Part shown: positions 12,996-21,328 of the stretch, piece after piece
Layout of the letters: every line of letters begins with the position of its first letter
How positions within the stretch are numbered: position 1 is the first letter of the stretch
From: Sutterella megalosphaeroides
Lineage (GTDB): Bacteria > Pseudomonadota > Gammaproteobacteria > Burkholderiales > Burkholderiaceae_F
Assembly: GCF_003609995.1 (NCBI RefSeq)
Contig: NZ_AP018786.1
Coordinates: 377,501-441,500, forward strand
Direction: 5' to 3'
DNA length: 64,000 nucleotides
The notes under the pieces: model-generated
Seen by the model: only the letters and a program-made list of their open reading frames with translations
Database searches by the model: none
Told to the model about the DNA's origin: nothing
Program-made: the position numbers and the translations under genes

Positions 12996-13414
12996 AGAAA
13001 CCTCACTTTGTAGTTTTTGTATTGTTATCGGGAAGTCCGAGGGGTTGAACACCTCGCCCTTTCGTCCCTCCTTTGATTCAAGTGTAGCGAGACGGCGGGG
13101 TCGGCAAAAAACTTTACGCAAACACTTGTTTCAGGCCAGAGAACCTCAAGATTCGTCTCGCGCCCCGCGGCGTTATCTCTTAAAATGCGCACCGTTCGTT
13201 TAAGAGGGCGTTTTCATGCGGCGACGCGCCGCTGGTCGGACCCGACGCCGTCCGTCCGACTCGCTCCGGCCGGTCGCCCGACCGGCTTCGTGCCCCGAGA
13301 ACGGGGGGCCCGACGGAGTTTTTCCGCCCCACACCCGTATTCATTTCATCCGAGACGCGCTTTTCGGCTTTTACTGAAGCAAGGCGTCTCCGACTCACCT
13401 CAAGGAATTCCAAC
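12996..13414. other. Intergenic region between hpf and the charged repeat gene
   Basis: About 420 nt without a supported gene. A perfect 7-bp hairpin (GCCGGTC-GCCC-GACCGGC) lies at 13269-13286, and TTAAAAT at 13179-13185 could be a -10 box for the downstream gene, which would give an untranslated leader of over 200 nt. Open frames here are continuations of frames through the repeat gene and show no ribosome site or family match. Confidence 0.5.
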
Positions 13415-14128
13415 ATGGATCGCAAACCCTGGCAGGGCAACGGCCCCCGTCGTTCGTTCGACGACCGCCGCGAACGCTCGGACCGCTCGGATCGCTTCGA
13501 CCGTTTCGAGCGCTCGGACCGCGCCGATCGTTCCGATCGCTCGGATCGTTTCGGCCGCTTCGAACGTTCCGATCGTACGGATCGCGCCGAACGCCCGAAC
13601 CGTTTCGAACGCTTCGAACGCACGGACCGCTTCGAGCGCTCCGACCGCGCGGAACGCGGCGAACGCCGCTTCGGCAATCGTTCGGACCGTTCCGATCGCT
13701 CCGACCGCCGCGGCGGCGACTTCCGCAAGGGCCCGCGCGCTTTCGGTAAGGAACGCGCCGACTTCGGTCAGCGCTCTGGCCCGCGCGCCCGCGCCTTCGA
13801 AACGCGCCGCTTTGCCGAACGCAGCGACTTCGCCAAGCAGGCCGTGGTGAAGCTCGACGCCGACATCGCGGACTTTTTCAAGAGCGCCGAAGACGTCAAC
13901 AAGTTCCTGCGCCTCGTCCTGACGGCGGCCGACCTCGTGAAGAAGCCCGCCGAGGAAGAAGCCGAAACGGTGACGCCCGACACGGCCGCGACCCTCTTTG
14001 CCGAAACGGATCTCGAAGACGACGAAGAGTCGAGCTACGGTGAAGGGGCCGAAGAGGCCGTCGCCGAAGAGGCCGACGACGAGGACGACGCCGAAGAAGC
14101 CCGCGAAGCGGCGCCGAAGGCCGAATAA
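13415..14128 (+). CDS. Low-complexity Arg-Asp/Glu repeat protein with acidic tail, function unknown
   Basis: I do not recognise this 237-residue protein. Three parts are visible. Residues about 14-98 are a nearly unbroken tripeptide repeat x-[D/E]-R, where x is Ser, Phe, Thr or Ala (RSDRSDRFDRFERSDR style). Residues about 99-143 are Gly/Arg-rich. Residues about 144-176 are hydrophobic and probably helical (DADIADFFKSAEDVNKFLRL). Residues 177-237 are very acidic (runs such as DDEDDAEE). There is no signal peptide or membrane segment, so it is probably cytoplasmic. The alternating charge and regular Phe resemble intrinsically disordered RNA-binding or condensate-forming proteins, but that is inference. 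An AAGGAA precedes the ATG. The other frames here are also open because the repeat DNA lacks stops; this frame is preferred for its start, its charge layout and its terminator. Confidence 0.75.
   Translation: MDRKPWQGNGPRRSFDDRRERSDRSDRFDRFERSDRADRSDRSDRFGRFERSDRTDRAERPNRFERFERTDRFERSDRAERGERRFGNRSDRSDRSDRRGGDFRKGPRAFGKERADFGQRSGPRARAFETRRFAERSDFAKQAVVKLDADIADFFKSAEDVNKFLRLVLTAADLVKKPAEEEAETVTPDTAATLFAETDLEDDEESSYGEGAEEAVAEEADDEDDAEEAREAAPKAE
13455..13710 (+). repeat. Degenerate 9-nt coding repeat array
   Basis: Tandem 9-nt units of the type TCGGACCGC / TTCGACCGT / TTCGAGCGC encode x-[D/E]-R. There are roughly 25 units with synonymous drift rather than identical copies, so the protein pattern, not the DNA, appears to be conserved. 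Confidence 0.8.
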
Positions 14129-14165
14129 CGGCATCGGAGCCCGCTTCGAGAGGCACCATGCACGC

Positions 14166-14210
14166 GGCGCTCCCGCGCGAAGAAGAACTTCGCGCCGGGG
14201 CGCCGTTTTC
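14166..14210 (+). terminator. Terminator after the charged repeat gene
   Basis: Nested stem: outer GGCGC / GCGCC and inner GCGCGAAG / CTTCGCGC with loop AAGAA, then GTTTTC. It lies about 38 nt past the stop. Confidence 0.65.
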
Positions 14211-14376
14211 GCAGATGCCCGTCGATTCTTAAGGTCGCACGAAGGCGGCCTCGGCTAAACTATCGGGATGGACGGCATCCTCCGAAAGGATGAGAGCGCC
14301 GCTCCGTCTTCCGTCGGGCTCTCCGCCCCTTTTTTTGTTTCAACGCCCCCCGCTTTTTCTACGTGAGGCTCCGCGC

Positions 14377-15870
14377 ATGACGACGTACGTTCTTGCTCTC
14401 GATCAGGGCACGACGAGTTCCCGAGCGTTGCTCTTCAATCGACGCGCTCAGGTCGTGGCTCTCGAGCAGATGGAGTTCCGGCAGTACTATCCGCAACCCG
14501 GTCGGGTCGAGCACGATGCCGAAGAAATCTGGAATACGCAGCTCGCGGTGGCGCGTGCGTGTCTGCGCAAGGCGGGCGTTTCGGCGAGCGAAGTCGCTGC
14601 CGTGGGCGTGACGAACCAGCGCGAAACCACCGTCATTTGGGACCGCCGCACGGGCGTGCCGATTGCACCGGCCGTCGTCTGGCAGGACCGCCGCACGTCG
14701 GACGTCTGCGAAGCGCTCATGAGCGCGGGCGAGGCGCCCTTGGTGACGGGCAAAACGGGTCTTCGCATCGACCCCTACTTCTCCGCCACCAAAATCGCCT
14801 GGCTGCTCGACAACGTGCCGGGCGCGCGTGCGCGCGCCGAACGCGGCGAACTCGCCTTCGGCACGATCGACACGTGGCTCATGTGGAAGCTGACGGGCGG
14901 GGCCCTGCACGCGACGGACGTCTCGAACGCGAGCCGCACGCTCCTTTGCGACCTGCGCACGGGCCAGTGGGACGACGAACTCCTGCAGCTCTTCAACGTG
15001 CCCGAGACGCTTCTCCCCGAAATCGTGCCGAGCTCGGACGTGCTCGGCTATACCGATCCGGAACTTTTCGGCGCTCCCATCCCGATTGCGGGCGTGGCGG
15101 GCGACCAGCAGGCGGCCACCTTCGGGCAGGCGTGCTTCGAGCCGGGGTGCGCGAAAAACACGTACGGCACCGGCGGCTTCCTGCTCATGAACGTGGGCGA
15201 AACGCCGCGCGAAAGCCTTCACCGACTGATTGCCACCGCGGGGTGGCGTCTCGACGAGGACCCCACCCAATACGCGCTCGAAGGGAGCGTCTTCATCGCG
15301 GGCGCGGTCGTGCAGTGGCTTCGCGACGGATTGCAGTTTTTCAAGTCCGCCGAGGAAATCGAAAGCCTGGCGCGCAGCGTCCCCGACAGCGACGGGGTCT
15401 ACCTCGTGCCCGCCTTCGTCGGGCTCGGCGCCCCGCATTGGGACTCGGACGCGCGCGGCCTCATCGTGGGGCTTACGCGCGGGACGACCCGCGCCCACAT
15501 CGCGCGCGCGGCTTTGGACGGGATCGCTTTCCAGTGCGCCGAAGTGCTCGATGCGATGCAGCGCGACGCGCACACGCCGCTCAAAGAGCTTCGCGTTGAC
15601 GGGGGCGCCTCCCGCAACAACCTTCTCATGCAGTTTCAGGCCGATATTTCGGGCGTTCCCGTCATTCGGCCGGCCATCACGGAAACGACCGCCCTCGGGG
15701 CGGCCTTCCTCGCGGGGCTGGCTACGGGCGTCTGGACCGACTGTTCCGAAATCGCTTCGATGTGGCGCGTCGATCGGGTGTTCGAACCCGCGATGAGCCA
15801 GGATCAACGAGACACTTTGATGAACCAATGGACCCGTGCCGTCGGGCGGGCCCGCAAATGGAACCAATGA
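14377..15870 (+). CDS. glpK: Glycerol kinase
   Basis: Phosphorylates glycerol to sn-glycerol 3-phosphate with ATP in the cytoplasm. The 497-residue length is typical. FGGY-family landmarks are present: the N-terminal phosphate-binding loop ([15 protein letters not shown]), the [14 protein letters not shown] active-site region, [23 protein letters not shown], and the C-terminal [17 protein letters not shown]. The ATG at 14377 follows GTGAGG; the in-frame start at 14290 would add a non-conserved Pro/Arg-rich leader. glpD overlaps the stop (ATGA), so the two are translationally coupled. No glpF permease or glpR regulator is adjacent. Confidence 0.96.
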   Translation: MTTYVLALDQGTTSSRALLFNRRAQVVALEQMEFRQYYPQPGRVEHDAEEIWNTQLAVARACLRKAGVSASEVAAVGVTNQRETTVIWDRRTGVPIAPAVVWQDRRTSDVCEALMSAGEAPLVTGKTGLRIDPYFSATKIAWLLDNVPGARARAERGELAFGTIDTWLMWKLTGGALHATDVSNASRTLLCDLRTGQWDDELLQLFNVPETLLPEIVPSSDVLGYTDPELFGAPIPIAGVAGDQQAATFGQACFEPGCAKNTYGTGGFLLMNVGETPRESLHRLIATAGWRLDEDPTQYALEGSVFIAGAVVQWLRDGLQFFKSAEEIESLARSVPDSDGVYLVPAFVGLGAPHWDSDARGLIVGLTRGTTRAHIARAALDGIAFQCAEVLDAMQRDAHTPLKELRVDGGASRNNLLMQFQADISGVPVIRPAITETTALGAAFLAGLATGVWTDCSEIASMWRVDRVFEPAMSQDQRDTLMNQWTRAVGRARKWNQ

Positions 15871-17507
15871 CCATGTCTGATGTGAAACCCATCGTCCGCG
15901 AGGATATGCTCGCGCAGCTTCGTGAAGACGTTCTCTGGGACGTCGTTGTGATCGGGGGCGGCGCCACCGGTACGGGCATCGCGGTTGACGCCGCGTCGCG
16001 CGGCCTCAAGGTCGTGCTCCTCGAGGCGCAGGACTTCTCCGCGGGTACCTCTTCGCGCTCGACGAAGCTCATTCACGGGGGCGTTCGCTACATGAAGAAC
16101 CCCCGCGACTGGGGGCTCGTGCGCGAAGCGCTCAAGGAACGCCGTCTGCTCATCCAGAACGCGCCCCATCTCGTGCACTCGAAGCCCTTCATCCTCCCCT
16201 GCTACAAGAAGTGGGAGCGTGAGTTCTACACGGTCGGTCTCGGCATCTACGCGGCCATGACCTACGGCGGCTACGGCATCGGCCGAACGAGCAGCCTTTC
16301 GCGCGAAGAAACCATGTCGCGACTCCCCGGCGTGAAGGCCGAAGGCCTCATGGGTGGCGTGCAGTTCTACGACGGTCAGTTCGACGACGCGCGTCTCGCG
16401 GTGGCCCTCATGCGCACCGCGCACGACCAGGGTGCGCTCACCCTCAACTACATGCCCGTCACCGGCATCGAATACCGCGGCGGCTGGATCCAGTCCGTCA
16501 CGGCCACCGACAAGGAAACGGGCGAAGAATTCCGCATCCGCACGAAGATGGTCTTCAACGCCGCGGGTGCCTGGGTCGATCCGATCCGCCGCATGGTCGA
16601 TCCGGAAGCGTCGACCCTCGTGCAGGTTTCGCGCGGCTCGCACATCCTGCTCGACAAGTCCTTCATGCCGGGCGAAACCGGCATGCTCATCCCGAAGACG
16701 CGCGACGGCCGCGTGCTCTTTGCCATTCCCTGGCATGAAATGCTCCTCGTCGGCACGACCGACGTCGAACAGCGCGAAGCCGACTTCGATCCGAAGGTGA
16801 GCGACGAAGAAATCGACTTCATGATCGAAACGGCCTCGGGCTACCTCGACAAGCCCATCACCCGCGCCGACGTGAAGGCGACCTTTGCGGGTCTGCGTCC
16901 GCTCTTCAACCCGCAGGCGACGGGTTCGGCGGGCGGGACGGCCAAGGTCTCGCGCGAACACGCCGTCTTGCCCGAATTCGGTAACATGATCACCGTGACG
17001 GGCGGCAAGTGGACGGCCTACCGCAAGATGGCCGAACACGCCATGACGGAAGCGACCCTGCGTCACCTCGTGGCGCCGCGCCTCTGCGTGACGAAGACTC
17101 TCCCGATCCTCAACGACGAAACGTGGGATCCGGCCGCGCTCGAAGTCGAAGCCGAACGCTCCGACGCCGCGGACGACAAGGTCGTCGCCTACGCGCTTTA
17201 CTGCCGCGAATTCGAAGCCGCCCGTACGGCCGAAGACGTGCTCTTCCGTCGTCTGCGCCTCGGCCAGATGAACGAAGCCCGCACGAACGAACTCCTGCCG
17301 AAGGTGCGCGCCGCGTTTGCGGGCGAAGCCCAAGTCGAAAAGGAAGTGGCCGCCGTCGTTGCCGCGACCGAAGCCGCCGAGCCCGTCGAAGCGAAGGCGG
17401 AAGCGGCCGTCGAGGCTCCCGAAACGGTTGAAAAGGTCGAAGCCGCCGAAGTCGTTGAGGCGGTCGAAGCGGTCGAAGCCGAAAAGGACGGGAAGGCCGA
17501 AAAGTAA
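15867..17507 (+). CDS. glpD: Aerobic glycerol-3-phosphate dehydrogenase with Ala/Glu-rich C-terminal tail
   Basis: A membrane-associated FAD enzyme that oxidises glycerol 3-phosphate to dihydroxyacetone phosphate and feeds electrons to quinone. The FAD motif [20 protein letters not shown] is near the N-terminus, followed by [20 protein letters not shown] and the conserved [16 protein letters not shown]. The conserved part ends near residue 488. The last about 58 residues (from about 17331) are a low-complexity Ala/Glu/Val/Lys tail with repeats such as [11 protein letters not shown], which E. coli GlpD (501 residues) lacks. Start choices are the ATGs at 15858, 15867 and 15873; I chose 15867 because it overlaps the glpK stop. 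Confidence 0.94.
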   Translation: MTMSDVKPIVREDMLAQLREDVLWDVVVIGGGATGTGIAVDAASRGLKVVLLEAQDFSAGTSSRSTKLIHGGVRYMKNPRDWGLVREALKERRLLIQNAPHLVHSKPFILPCYKKWEREFYTVGLGIYAAMTYGGYGIGRTSSLSREETMSRLPGVKAEGLMGGVQFYDGQFDDARLAVALMRTAHDQGALTLNYMPVTGIEYRGGWIQSVTATDKETGEEFRIRTKMVFNAAGAWVDPIRRMVDPEASTLVQVSRGSHILLDKSFMPGETGMLIPKTRDGRVLFAIPWHEMLLVGTTDVEQREADFDPKVSDEEIDFMIETASGYLDKPITRADVKATFAGLRPLFNPQATGSAGGTAKVSREHAVLPEFGNMITVTGGKWTAYRKMAEHAMTEATLRHLVAPRLCVTKTLPILNDETWDPAALEVEAERSDAADDKVVAYALYCREFEAARTAEDVLFRRLRLGQMNEARTNELLPKVRAAFAGEAQVEKEVAAVVAATEAAEPVEAKAEAAVEAPETVEKVEAAEVVEAVEAVEAEKDGKAEK

Positions 17508-17612
17508 AAGGCCCGAGGGCCTTGCAGAATCGCCGTGCCGCGACGAACGGGTAAATGTGTAGTGTATCCGGCGCTCGTTCGTCGCGGTGCGTGCGATGCT
17601 TGACGGATGGTC

Positions 17613-17639
17613 GGCGGGAAAGAACGTTCTTTTCCCGCC
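17613..17639 (+). promoter_or_regulatory. Large inverted repeat upstream of marC
   Basis: GGCGGGAAA and TTTCCCGCC (one extra T) flank the palindrome GAACGTTC, giving a near-perfect hairpin about 100 nt before marC. No T run follows, so it does not look like a simple terminator. It could be an operator or a leader structure. Confidence 0.45.
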
Positions 17640-17736
17640 GCACGTCGGTGGTCGGGGTGCATGAAGCGCCCCGATTTTCTTTTTCGTGTTCGGACGGCGC
17701 CCCGCGCGCGCCGTTCTTTTTCCGAGGTTCTCACTC

Positions 17737-18345
17737 ATGGAGTACGGCTTCTGGGGCGCGCTCATGCTGATGGTTCTCATGGCGGACCCGCTCGGCAACA
17801 TCCCCATTACGCTTGCCTGCCTGAAGACGGTGCCCAACAACCGTCGCCCGATCGTACTGATCCGGGAGTGTCTCATCGCGATGGTGACGCTTCTGCTCGC
17901 GATGTTTTTCGGTCGGAGTTTCCTGGAGTCGATCGGGCTCACGGACGCGGCGCTCAGTATCGGGGGTTCCGTCATCGTCATGCTGATGGCGATTCGCATG
18001 GTCTTCCCCACGAAGGACGGGGTCTTCGGCGAAACGCCGGGGGGAGAGCCCCTCATCGTGCCGCTTGCGATTCCCGCTCTCGCGGGGCCGTCGACGCTCG
18101 CCACGATCATGATGCTCGCGGCGAGCGACCCCTCGCGCATGCCCGAGTGGGGCCTGATCGTCGTCATCACGATGGTGGTGAGCTGCGTGACGCTCCTTGC
18201 GGCGGAGTGGCTCCAGAAGAAGCTCGGCGATAAGGTGACGCTTGCGATCGAACGCCTGACTGGTCTCATCCTCGCGATGATGGCCACGCAGATGGCGCTC
18301 TCGGGGATCGCCTCCTACGTCAAGGGGCTCGGGCTCGGGGCGTGA
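17737..18345 (+). CDS. MarC family inner-membrane protein
   Basis: A 202-residue, six-helix integral membrane protein of the MarC/YhgN family. Family landmarks are the N-terminal ADPLGNIPI motif, the internal GGSVIVMLMAIRM helix and the PLAIPALAGPSTLATIMM segment. Family members have been called antibiotic-resistance proteins or NAAT transporters, but the function is not established. The ATG at 17737 follows CGAGG; 17 in-frame codons upstream are Arg/Pro-rich and not membrane-like. It lies between glpD and the rplM promoter and probably forms its own unit. Confidence 0.88.
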   Translation: MEYGFWGALMLMVLMADPLGNIPITLACLKTVPNNRRPIVLIRECLIAMVTLLLAMFFGRSFLESIGLTDAALSIGGSVIVMLMAIRMVFPTKDGVFGETPGGEPLIVPLAIPALAGPSTLATIMMLAASDPSRMPEWGLIVVITMVVSCVTLLAAEWLQKKLGDKVTLAIERLTGLILAMMATQMALSGIASYVKGLGLGA

Positions 18346-18363
18346 AAAAATCGGCCCTTTCGG

Positions 18364-18392
18364 TGGACATCTGAGAGACCTTGAGATAAAAT
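18364..18392 (+). promoter_or_regulatory. Sigma-70 promoter of rplM-rpsI
   Basis: TGGACA at 18364-18369, a 17-nt spacer and TAAAAT at 18387-18392. The transcript would have a leader of about 230 nt before rplM. Confidence 0.7.
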
Positions 18393-18399
18393 CCGCACC

Positions 18400-18628
18400 C
18401 TGACTTTGCGTCGCGGATTGCTTCCCCATCATTTTCCACTGGCGCCGCGAACTGCGTGGAGTCGGTATACCAAACTGTTCTCGGGATCACGGAGGAAGCG
18501 CGGTCGTTGACGGCTGCTCCGACGCAGATCCTATCGTTTTAGTTTTCGTTGCAGGAAACGCACCCGTTGTGGCGGCGCCATCCGCCGGCGTGCGAACCTG
18601 TCAACAGCAACCAATTAGGTGAAACGCA
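18400..18628 (+). promoter_or_regulatory. Long 5' leader of the rplM-rpsI mRNA
   Basis: About 230 nt of leader with GC-rich inverted segments (GGCGGCGCCATCCGCCGG around 18572-18589), ending in TTAGGTG before the rplM ATG. L13 is known to repress its own mRNA in E. coli; whether this leader does the same is inference. Confidence 0.45.
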
Positions 18629-19057
18629 ATGAAGACCTTCTCGGCCAAGCCGCTTGAGGTTAAGCGCGACTGGTTCGTGGTCGATGCCAGTGAAAAGGTG
18701 CTCGGCCGCCTCGCCGCGGAAATCGCTCTGCGCCTTCGTGGCAAGCACAAGCCCGAATACACGCCCCACGTCGACACGGGCGACTTCATCGTCGTCGTGA
18801 ACGCCGACAAGCTCGTTCTCTCCGCTGAAAAGGCGGGCAAGAAGACGTACTACCGCCACACGGGCTACCCCGGCGGCATCTACGAAACGACCTTCAAGGA
18901 AATGCAGGCGAAGCACCCGGGCCGCGCGCTCGAAATCGCCGTCAAGGGCATGCTTCCGAAGGGCCCCCTCGGCTACGCCATGATCAAGAAGCTCAAGATC
19001 TACGCCGGTGCCGAACACCCGCACACCGCCCAGCAACCCAAGGTCCTCGACCTCTAA
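18629..19057 (+). CDS. rplM: 50S ribosomal protein L13
   Basis: A 142-residue protein of normal length that binds 23S rRNA early in 50S assembly. It begins MKTFSAKP and carries [35 protein letters not shown] and YRHTGYPGG, all characteristic of L13. A TTAGGTG ribosome site precedes the ATG. rpsI follows after 14 nt, the standard rplM-rpsI pair. Confidence 0.98.
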   Translation: MKTFSAKPLEVKRDWFVVDASEKVLGRLAAEIALRLRGKHKPEYTPHVDTGDFIVVVNADKLVLSAEKAGKKTYYRHTGYPGGIYETTFKEMQAKHPGRALEIAVKGMLPKGPLGYAMIKKLKIYAGAEHPHTAQQPKVLDL

Positions 19058-19071
19058 TAAAGGCTTGAAAG

Positions 19072-19464
19072 ATGATCGGCAACTACAACTACGGCACCGG
19101 CCGTCGCAAGAGCTCGGTCGCTCGCGTCTTCATTAAGCGCGGTACCGGCAAGATCGTGATCAACGGTCGCTCGCTCGAACAGTACTTCAACCGCGAAACG
19201 GGCCGCATGGTCGTCATGCAGCCGCTCGAACTCACGGAAAACGTCGAAACGTTCGACATCACCGTGAACGTTCACGGTGGCGGCGAATCCGGCCAGGCCG
19301 GCGCCATCCGTCACGGCATCACGCGCGCCCTCATCGACTACGATGAAGGCCTCAAGTCCGTTCTGTCGAACGCCGGCCTCGTCACGCGCGACGCCCGCGA
19401 AGTCGAACGTAAGAAGGTTGGTCTCCGCAAGGCCCGCCGCGCCAAGCAGTTCAGCAAGCGCTAA
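19072..19464 (+). CDS. rpsI: 30S ribosomal protein S9
   Basis: A 130-residue protein of normal length. Family landmarks are [14 protein letters not shown] near the start, [35 protein letters not shown] and the basic C-terminus ending FSKR, whose tail reaches the P-site tRNA in the ribosome. It is co-transcribed with rplM, with GGCTTGAAAG before the ATG. Confidence 0.98.
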   Translation: MIGNYNYGTGRRKSSVARVFIKRGTGKIVINGRSLEQYFNRETGRMVVMQPLELTENVETFDITVNVHGGGESGQAGAIRHGITRALIDYDEGLKSVLSNAGLVTRDAREVERKKVGLRKARRAKQFSKR

Positions 19465-19483
19465 TCGGACCTCGTGCTCTCGC

Positions 19484-19563
19484 GGATCGGATCTTTCGAA
19501 TCCGATCCGTCGACAAGCCTCGAAAACGCCGTATCCCGAAGTCGGGGTGCGGCGTTTTTTTCG
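19484..19563 (+). terminator. Hairpin plus terminator after rplM-rpsI
   Basis: A perfect 9-bp inverted repeat (GGATCGGAT / ATCCGATCC) lies at 19484-19508. A terminator follows at 19523-19563: AAACGCCG and TCCC pair with GGGG and CGGCGTTT, with a run of seven T. Confidence 0.8.
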
Positions 19564-19728
19564 TTGCATGTCGGCCGTCGAAACCCGTCCGAGAGTCTCG
19601 CGCGGACCGAGGGATTTCGTGTACGATTGAATCCTGATTTTTTCGGTGGTTCGACTTCGATCGATCGACGTCGCATCACCCCGTTGGGGACCCCGCGCGG
19701 GTCCCGCACGCAGAAGGAATTCGCAAGC

Positions 19729-20112
19729 ATGACGGAAGAAATGAACACCACCGCTCCGACCGAAGACGTTCCGGAGCTCATTCCCGATCCCATCAACTTC
19801 ACGGACGCCGCCGTCGCGAAGGTGAAGAGCCTCATGGACGAAGAGGGCAACCCCAACCTGAAGCTGCGCGTCTTCGTGCAGGGCGGCGGTTGCGCGGGTT
19901 TCCAGTACGGCTTCACGTTCGATGAAGTGCAGAACCCCGACGACGCCGTGATGGAAAAGGGCGGCGTGACGCTCCTCATCGACTCGATGAGCTACCAGTA
20001 CCTCGTCGGCGCCAAGATCGACTACAAGGAAAGCCTCTCGGGCGAACAGTTCGTGATCGACAACCCGAACGCCGTGACGACGTGCGGGTGCGGTTCTTCG
20101 TTCGGGGTTTGA
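19729..20112 (+). CDS. erpA: Iron-sulfur cluster insertion protein ErpA
   Basis: An A-type Fe-S carrier of 127 residues that delivers clusters to apo-proteins. The three cluster ligands are present: the Cys in [13 protein letters not shown] and both in the C-terminal CGCGSSF. The first about 20 residues are an acidic leader. The ATG at 19729 has AGAAGGA 10 nt upstream; earlier in-frame codons run back into the previous terminator. A strong terminator follows, so it is monocistronic. Confidence 0.93.
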   Translation: MTEEMNTTAPTEDVPELIPDPINFTDAAVAKVKSLMDEEGNPNLKLRVFVQGGGCAGFQYGFTFDEVQNPDDAVMEKGGVTLLIDSMSYQYLVGAKIDYKESLSGEQFVIDNPNAVTTCGCGSSFGV

Positions 20113-20154
20113 GTTTCCGAACTCGACCGAACGGCACGACTGCCACGCAATGCG

Positions 20155-20189
20155 AAAAGGCCGCGGACTCCGGGTTCGCGGCCTTTTTT
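20155..20189 (+). terminator. Terminator after erpA
   Basis: Stem AAAAGGCCGCG / CGCGGCCTTTT with an 11-nt loop and six T. The A run upstream lets it work for the convergent anmK as well. Confidence 0.9.
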
Positions 20190-20221
20190 CAATCGCGTTG
20201 CGTGTTCGCGGGCACGGGTAC

Positions 20222-21328
20222 TCAGGCCGGGTACCAGCAGCCGAGAATCCGGGGACCGCGAGCGCTCGTGACGGCGGGCAGATTCCCGGGGAGGCGCAAA
20301 AGGAACATGCGCGCAAGCCACGCGAAGGCGGCGCCCTCGACCTCCATGGGGTCAAGCCCGTATTCGCCCGTATCGGTGACGCGAACGTCGGGCAGGTGCG
20401 CCGCAAGGCGCGTTCTCAATGTGGGGTTGAGCGCTCCTCCGCCGCAGAGGAGCACCTCCGCGGTGCCGGGCTGCGTTTCGAGGATCGCGCGTGCGGCGGT
20501 AAGGGCGGTGAGTTCCGTCACCGTGGCGGCAACGTCCCGGGGGTCGAGCGTTCGACGGGGATCGAGCTTGAGGAGGCGCGCTTCGAGCCACGCGAAGTCG
20601 AAGCGCTCGCGCCCCGTCGATTTCGGGGGCGGAAGTCGGAAATAGGGTTCGTCGAGAAAGGCTTCGAGGAGGGGCTCGAGGACGCGCCCCTCGGCCGCCG
20701 TACGGCCGTCTTCGTCGAAGAGTCGCCCGAAGGCCTCCGACATCCACGCGTCAAGGAGCATGTTCCCCGGGCCCGTGTCGAACCCCGAAACGGGCGTCGC
20801 GTCCCCGAGCGCCGGAAGCAGCGTCGCGTTGGCGATGCCGCCGATATTGAGTACGGCGCGAGGGAAATTCGTCCGAAACCTTTCCGCGTGAAAGGCGGGA
20901 ACGAGCGGAGCGCCTTCGCCGCCTGCCGCCACGTCCCGGGAGCGAAAGTCGGCGACGACGTCGATCCCCGTGAGTTCCGCAAGCAGTGCCGGGTAATTGA
21001 GCTGCACCGTAAAGCCCCGTTCGGGCCGGTGACGAATCGTCTGCCCGTGCGCGCCGAGGGCGGCGACGTCTTCGCGCGCGAGGTGCGTTTGCCTAAGAAG
21101 CCGCTCTACGGCGAGGGCGTACGCTTCGGCCAACCCCCGGGAGGCGTCCCCCATGCGTTCGATTTCGTTCTCACACCCGAGGGCGAGCGCGAGGAGTTCC
21201 GAGCGCAACTCGGGCACAAAAGGCGCGTGAGCGCGTCCGAGAAGTTGCATGCGATTAGCTTCGAAGTCGACCGCAACGGCGTCGACCCCGTCGAGACTCG
21301 TGCCCGACATCAAACCGATCGTGATCAC
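20222..21328 (-). CDS. anmK: Anhydro-N-acetylmuramic acid kinase
   Basis: Phosphorylates and hydrolyses 1,6-anhydro-MurNAc to MurNAc-6-phosphate in peptidoglycan recycling in the cytoplasm. The 368-residue protein starts with the family motif IGLMSGTSLDGVDAV and contains GAHGQTIRHRP, LNIGGIANAT, GFDTGPGNMLLDAW and LLCGGGALNP. The start is a GTG at 21328 whose last bases overlap the TGA of the upstream peptidase gene, implying translational coupling. Confidence 0.95.
   Translation of the reverse strand: MITIGLMSGTSLDGVDAVAVDFEANRMQLLGRAHAPFVPELRSELLALALGCENEIERMGDASRGLAEAYALAVERLLRQTHLAREDVAALGAHGQTIRHRPERGFTVQLNYPALLAELTGIDVVADFRSRDVAAGGEGAPLVPAFHAERFRTNFPRAVLNIGGIANATLLPALGDATPVSGFDTGPGNMLLDAWMSEAFGRLFDEDGRTAAEGRVLEPLLEAFLDEPYFRLPPPKSTGRERFDFAWLEARLLKLDPRRTLDPRDVAATVTELTALTAARAILETQPGTAEVLLCGGGALNPTLRTRLAAHLPDVRVTDTGEYGLDPMEVEGAAFAWLARMFLLRLPGNLPAVTSARGPRILGCWYPA

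Noticed and set aside
13400-14134. A 244-codon open frame antisense to the charged repeat gene, and other open frames at 13180-13850
   Set aside because: The 9-nt repeats lack stop codons in every phase. The antisense product is a bland Ala/Val/Arg repeat without a start context, while the sense frame has a ribosome site, a balanced three-part design and a terminator.
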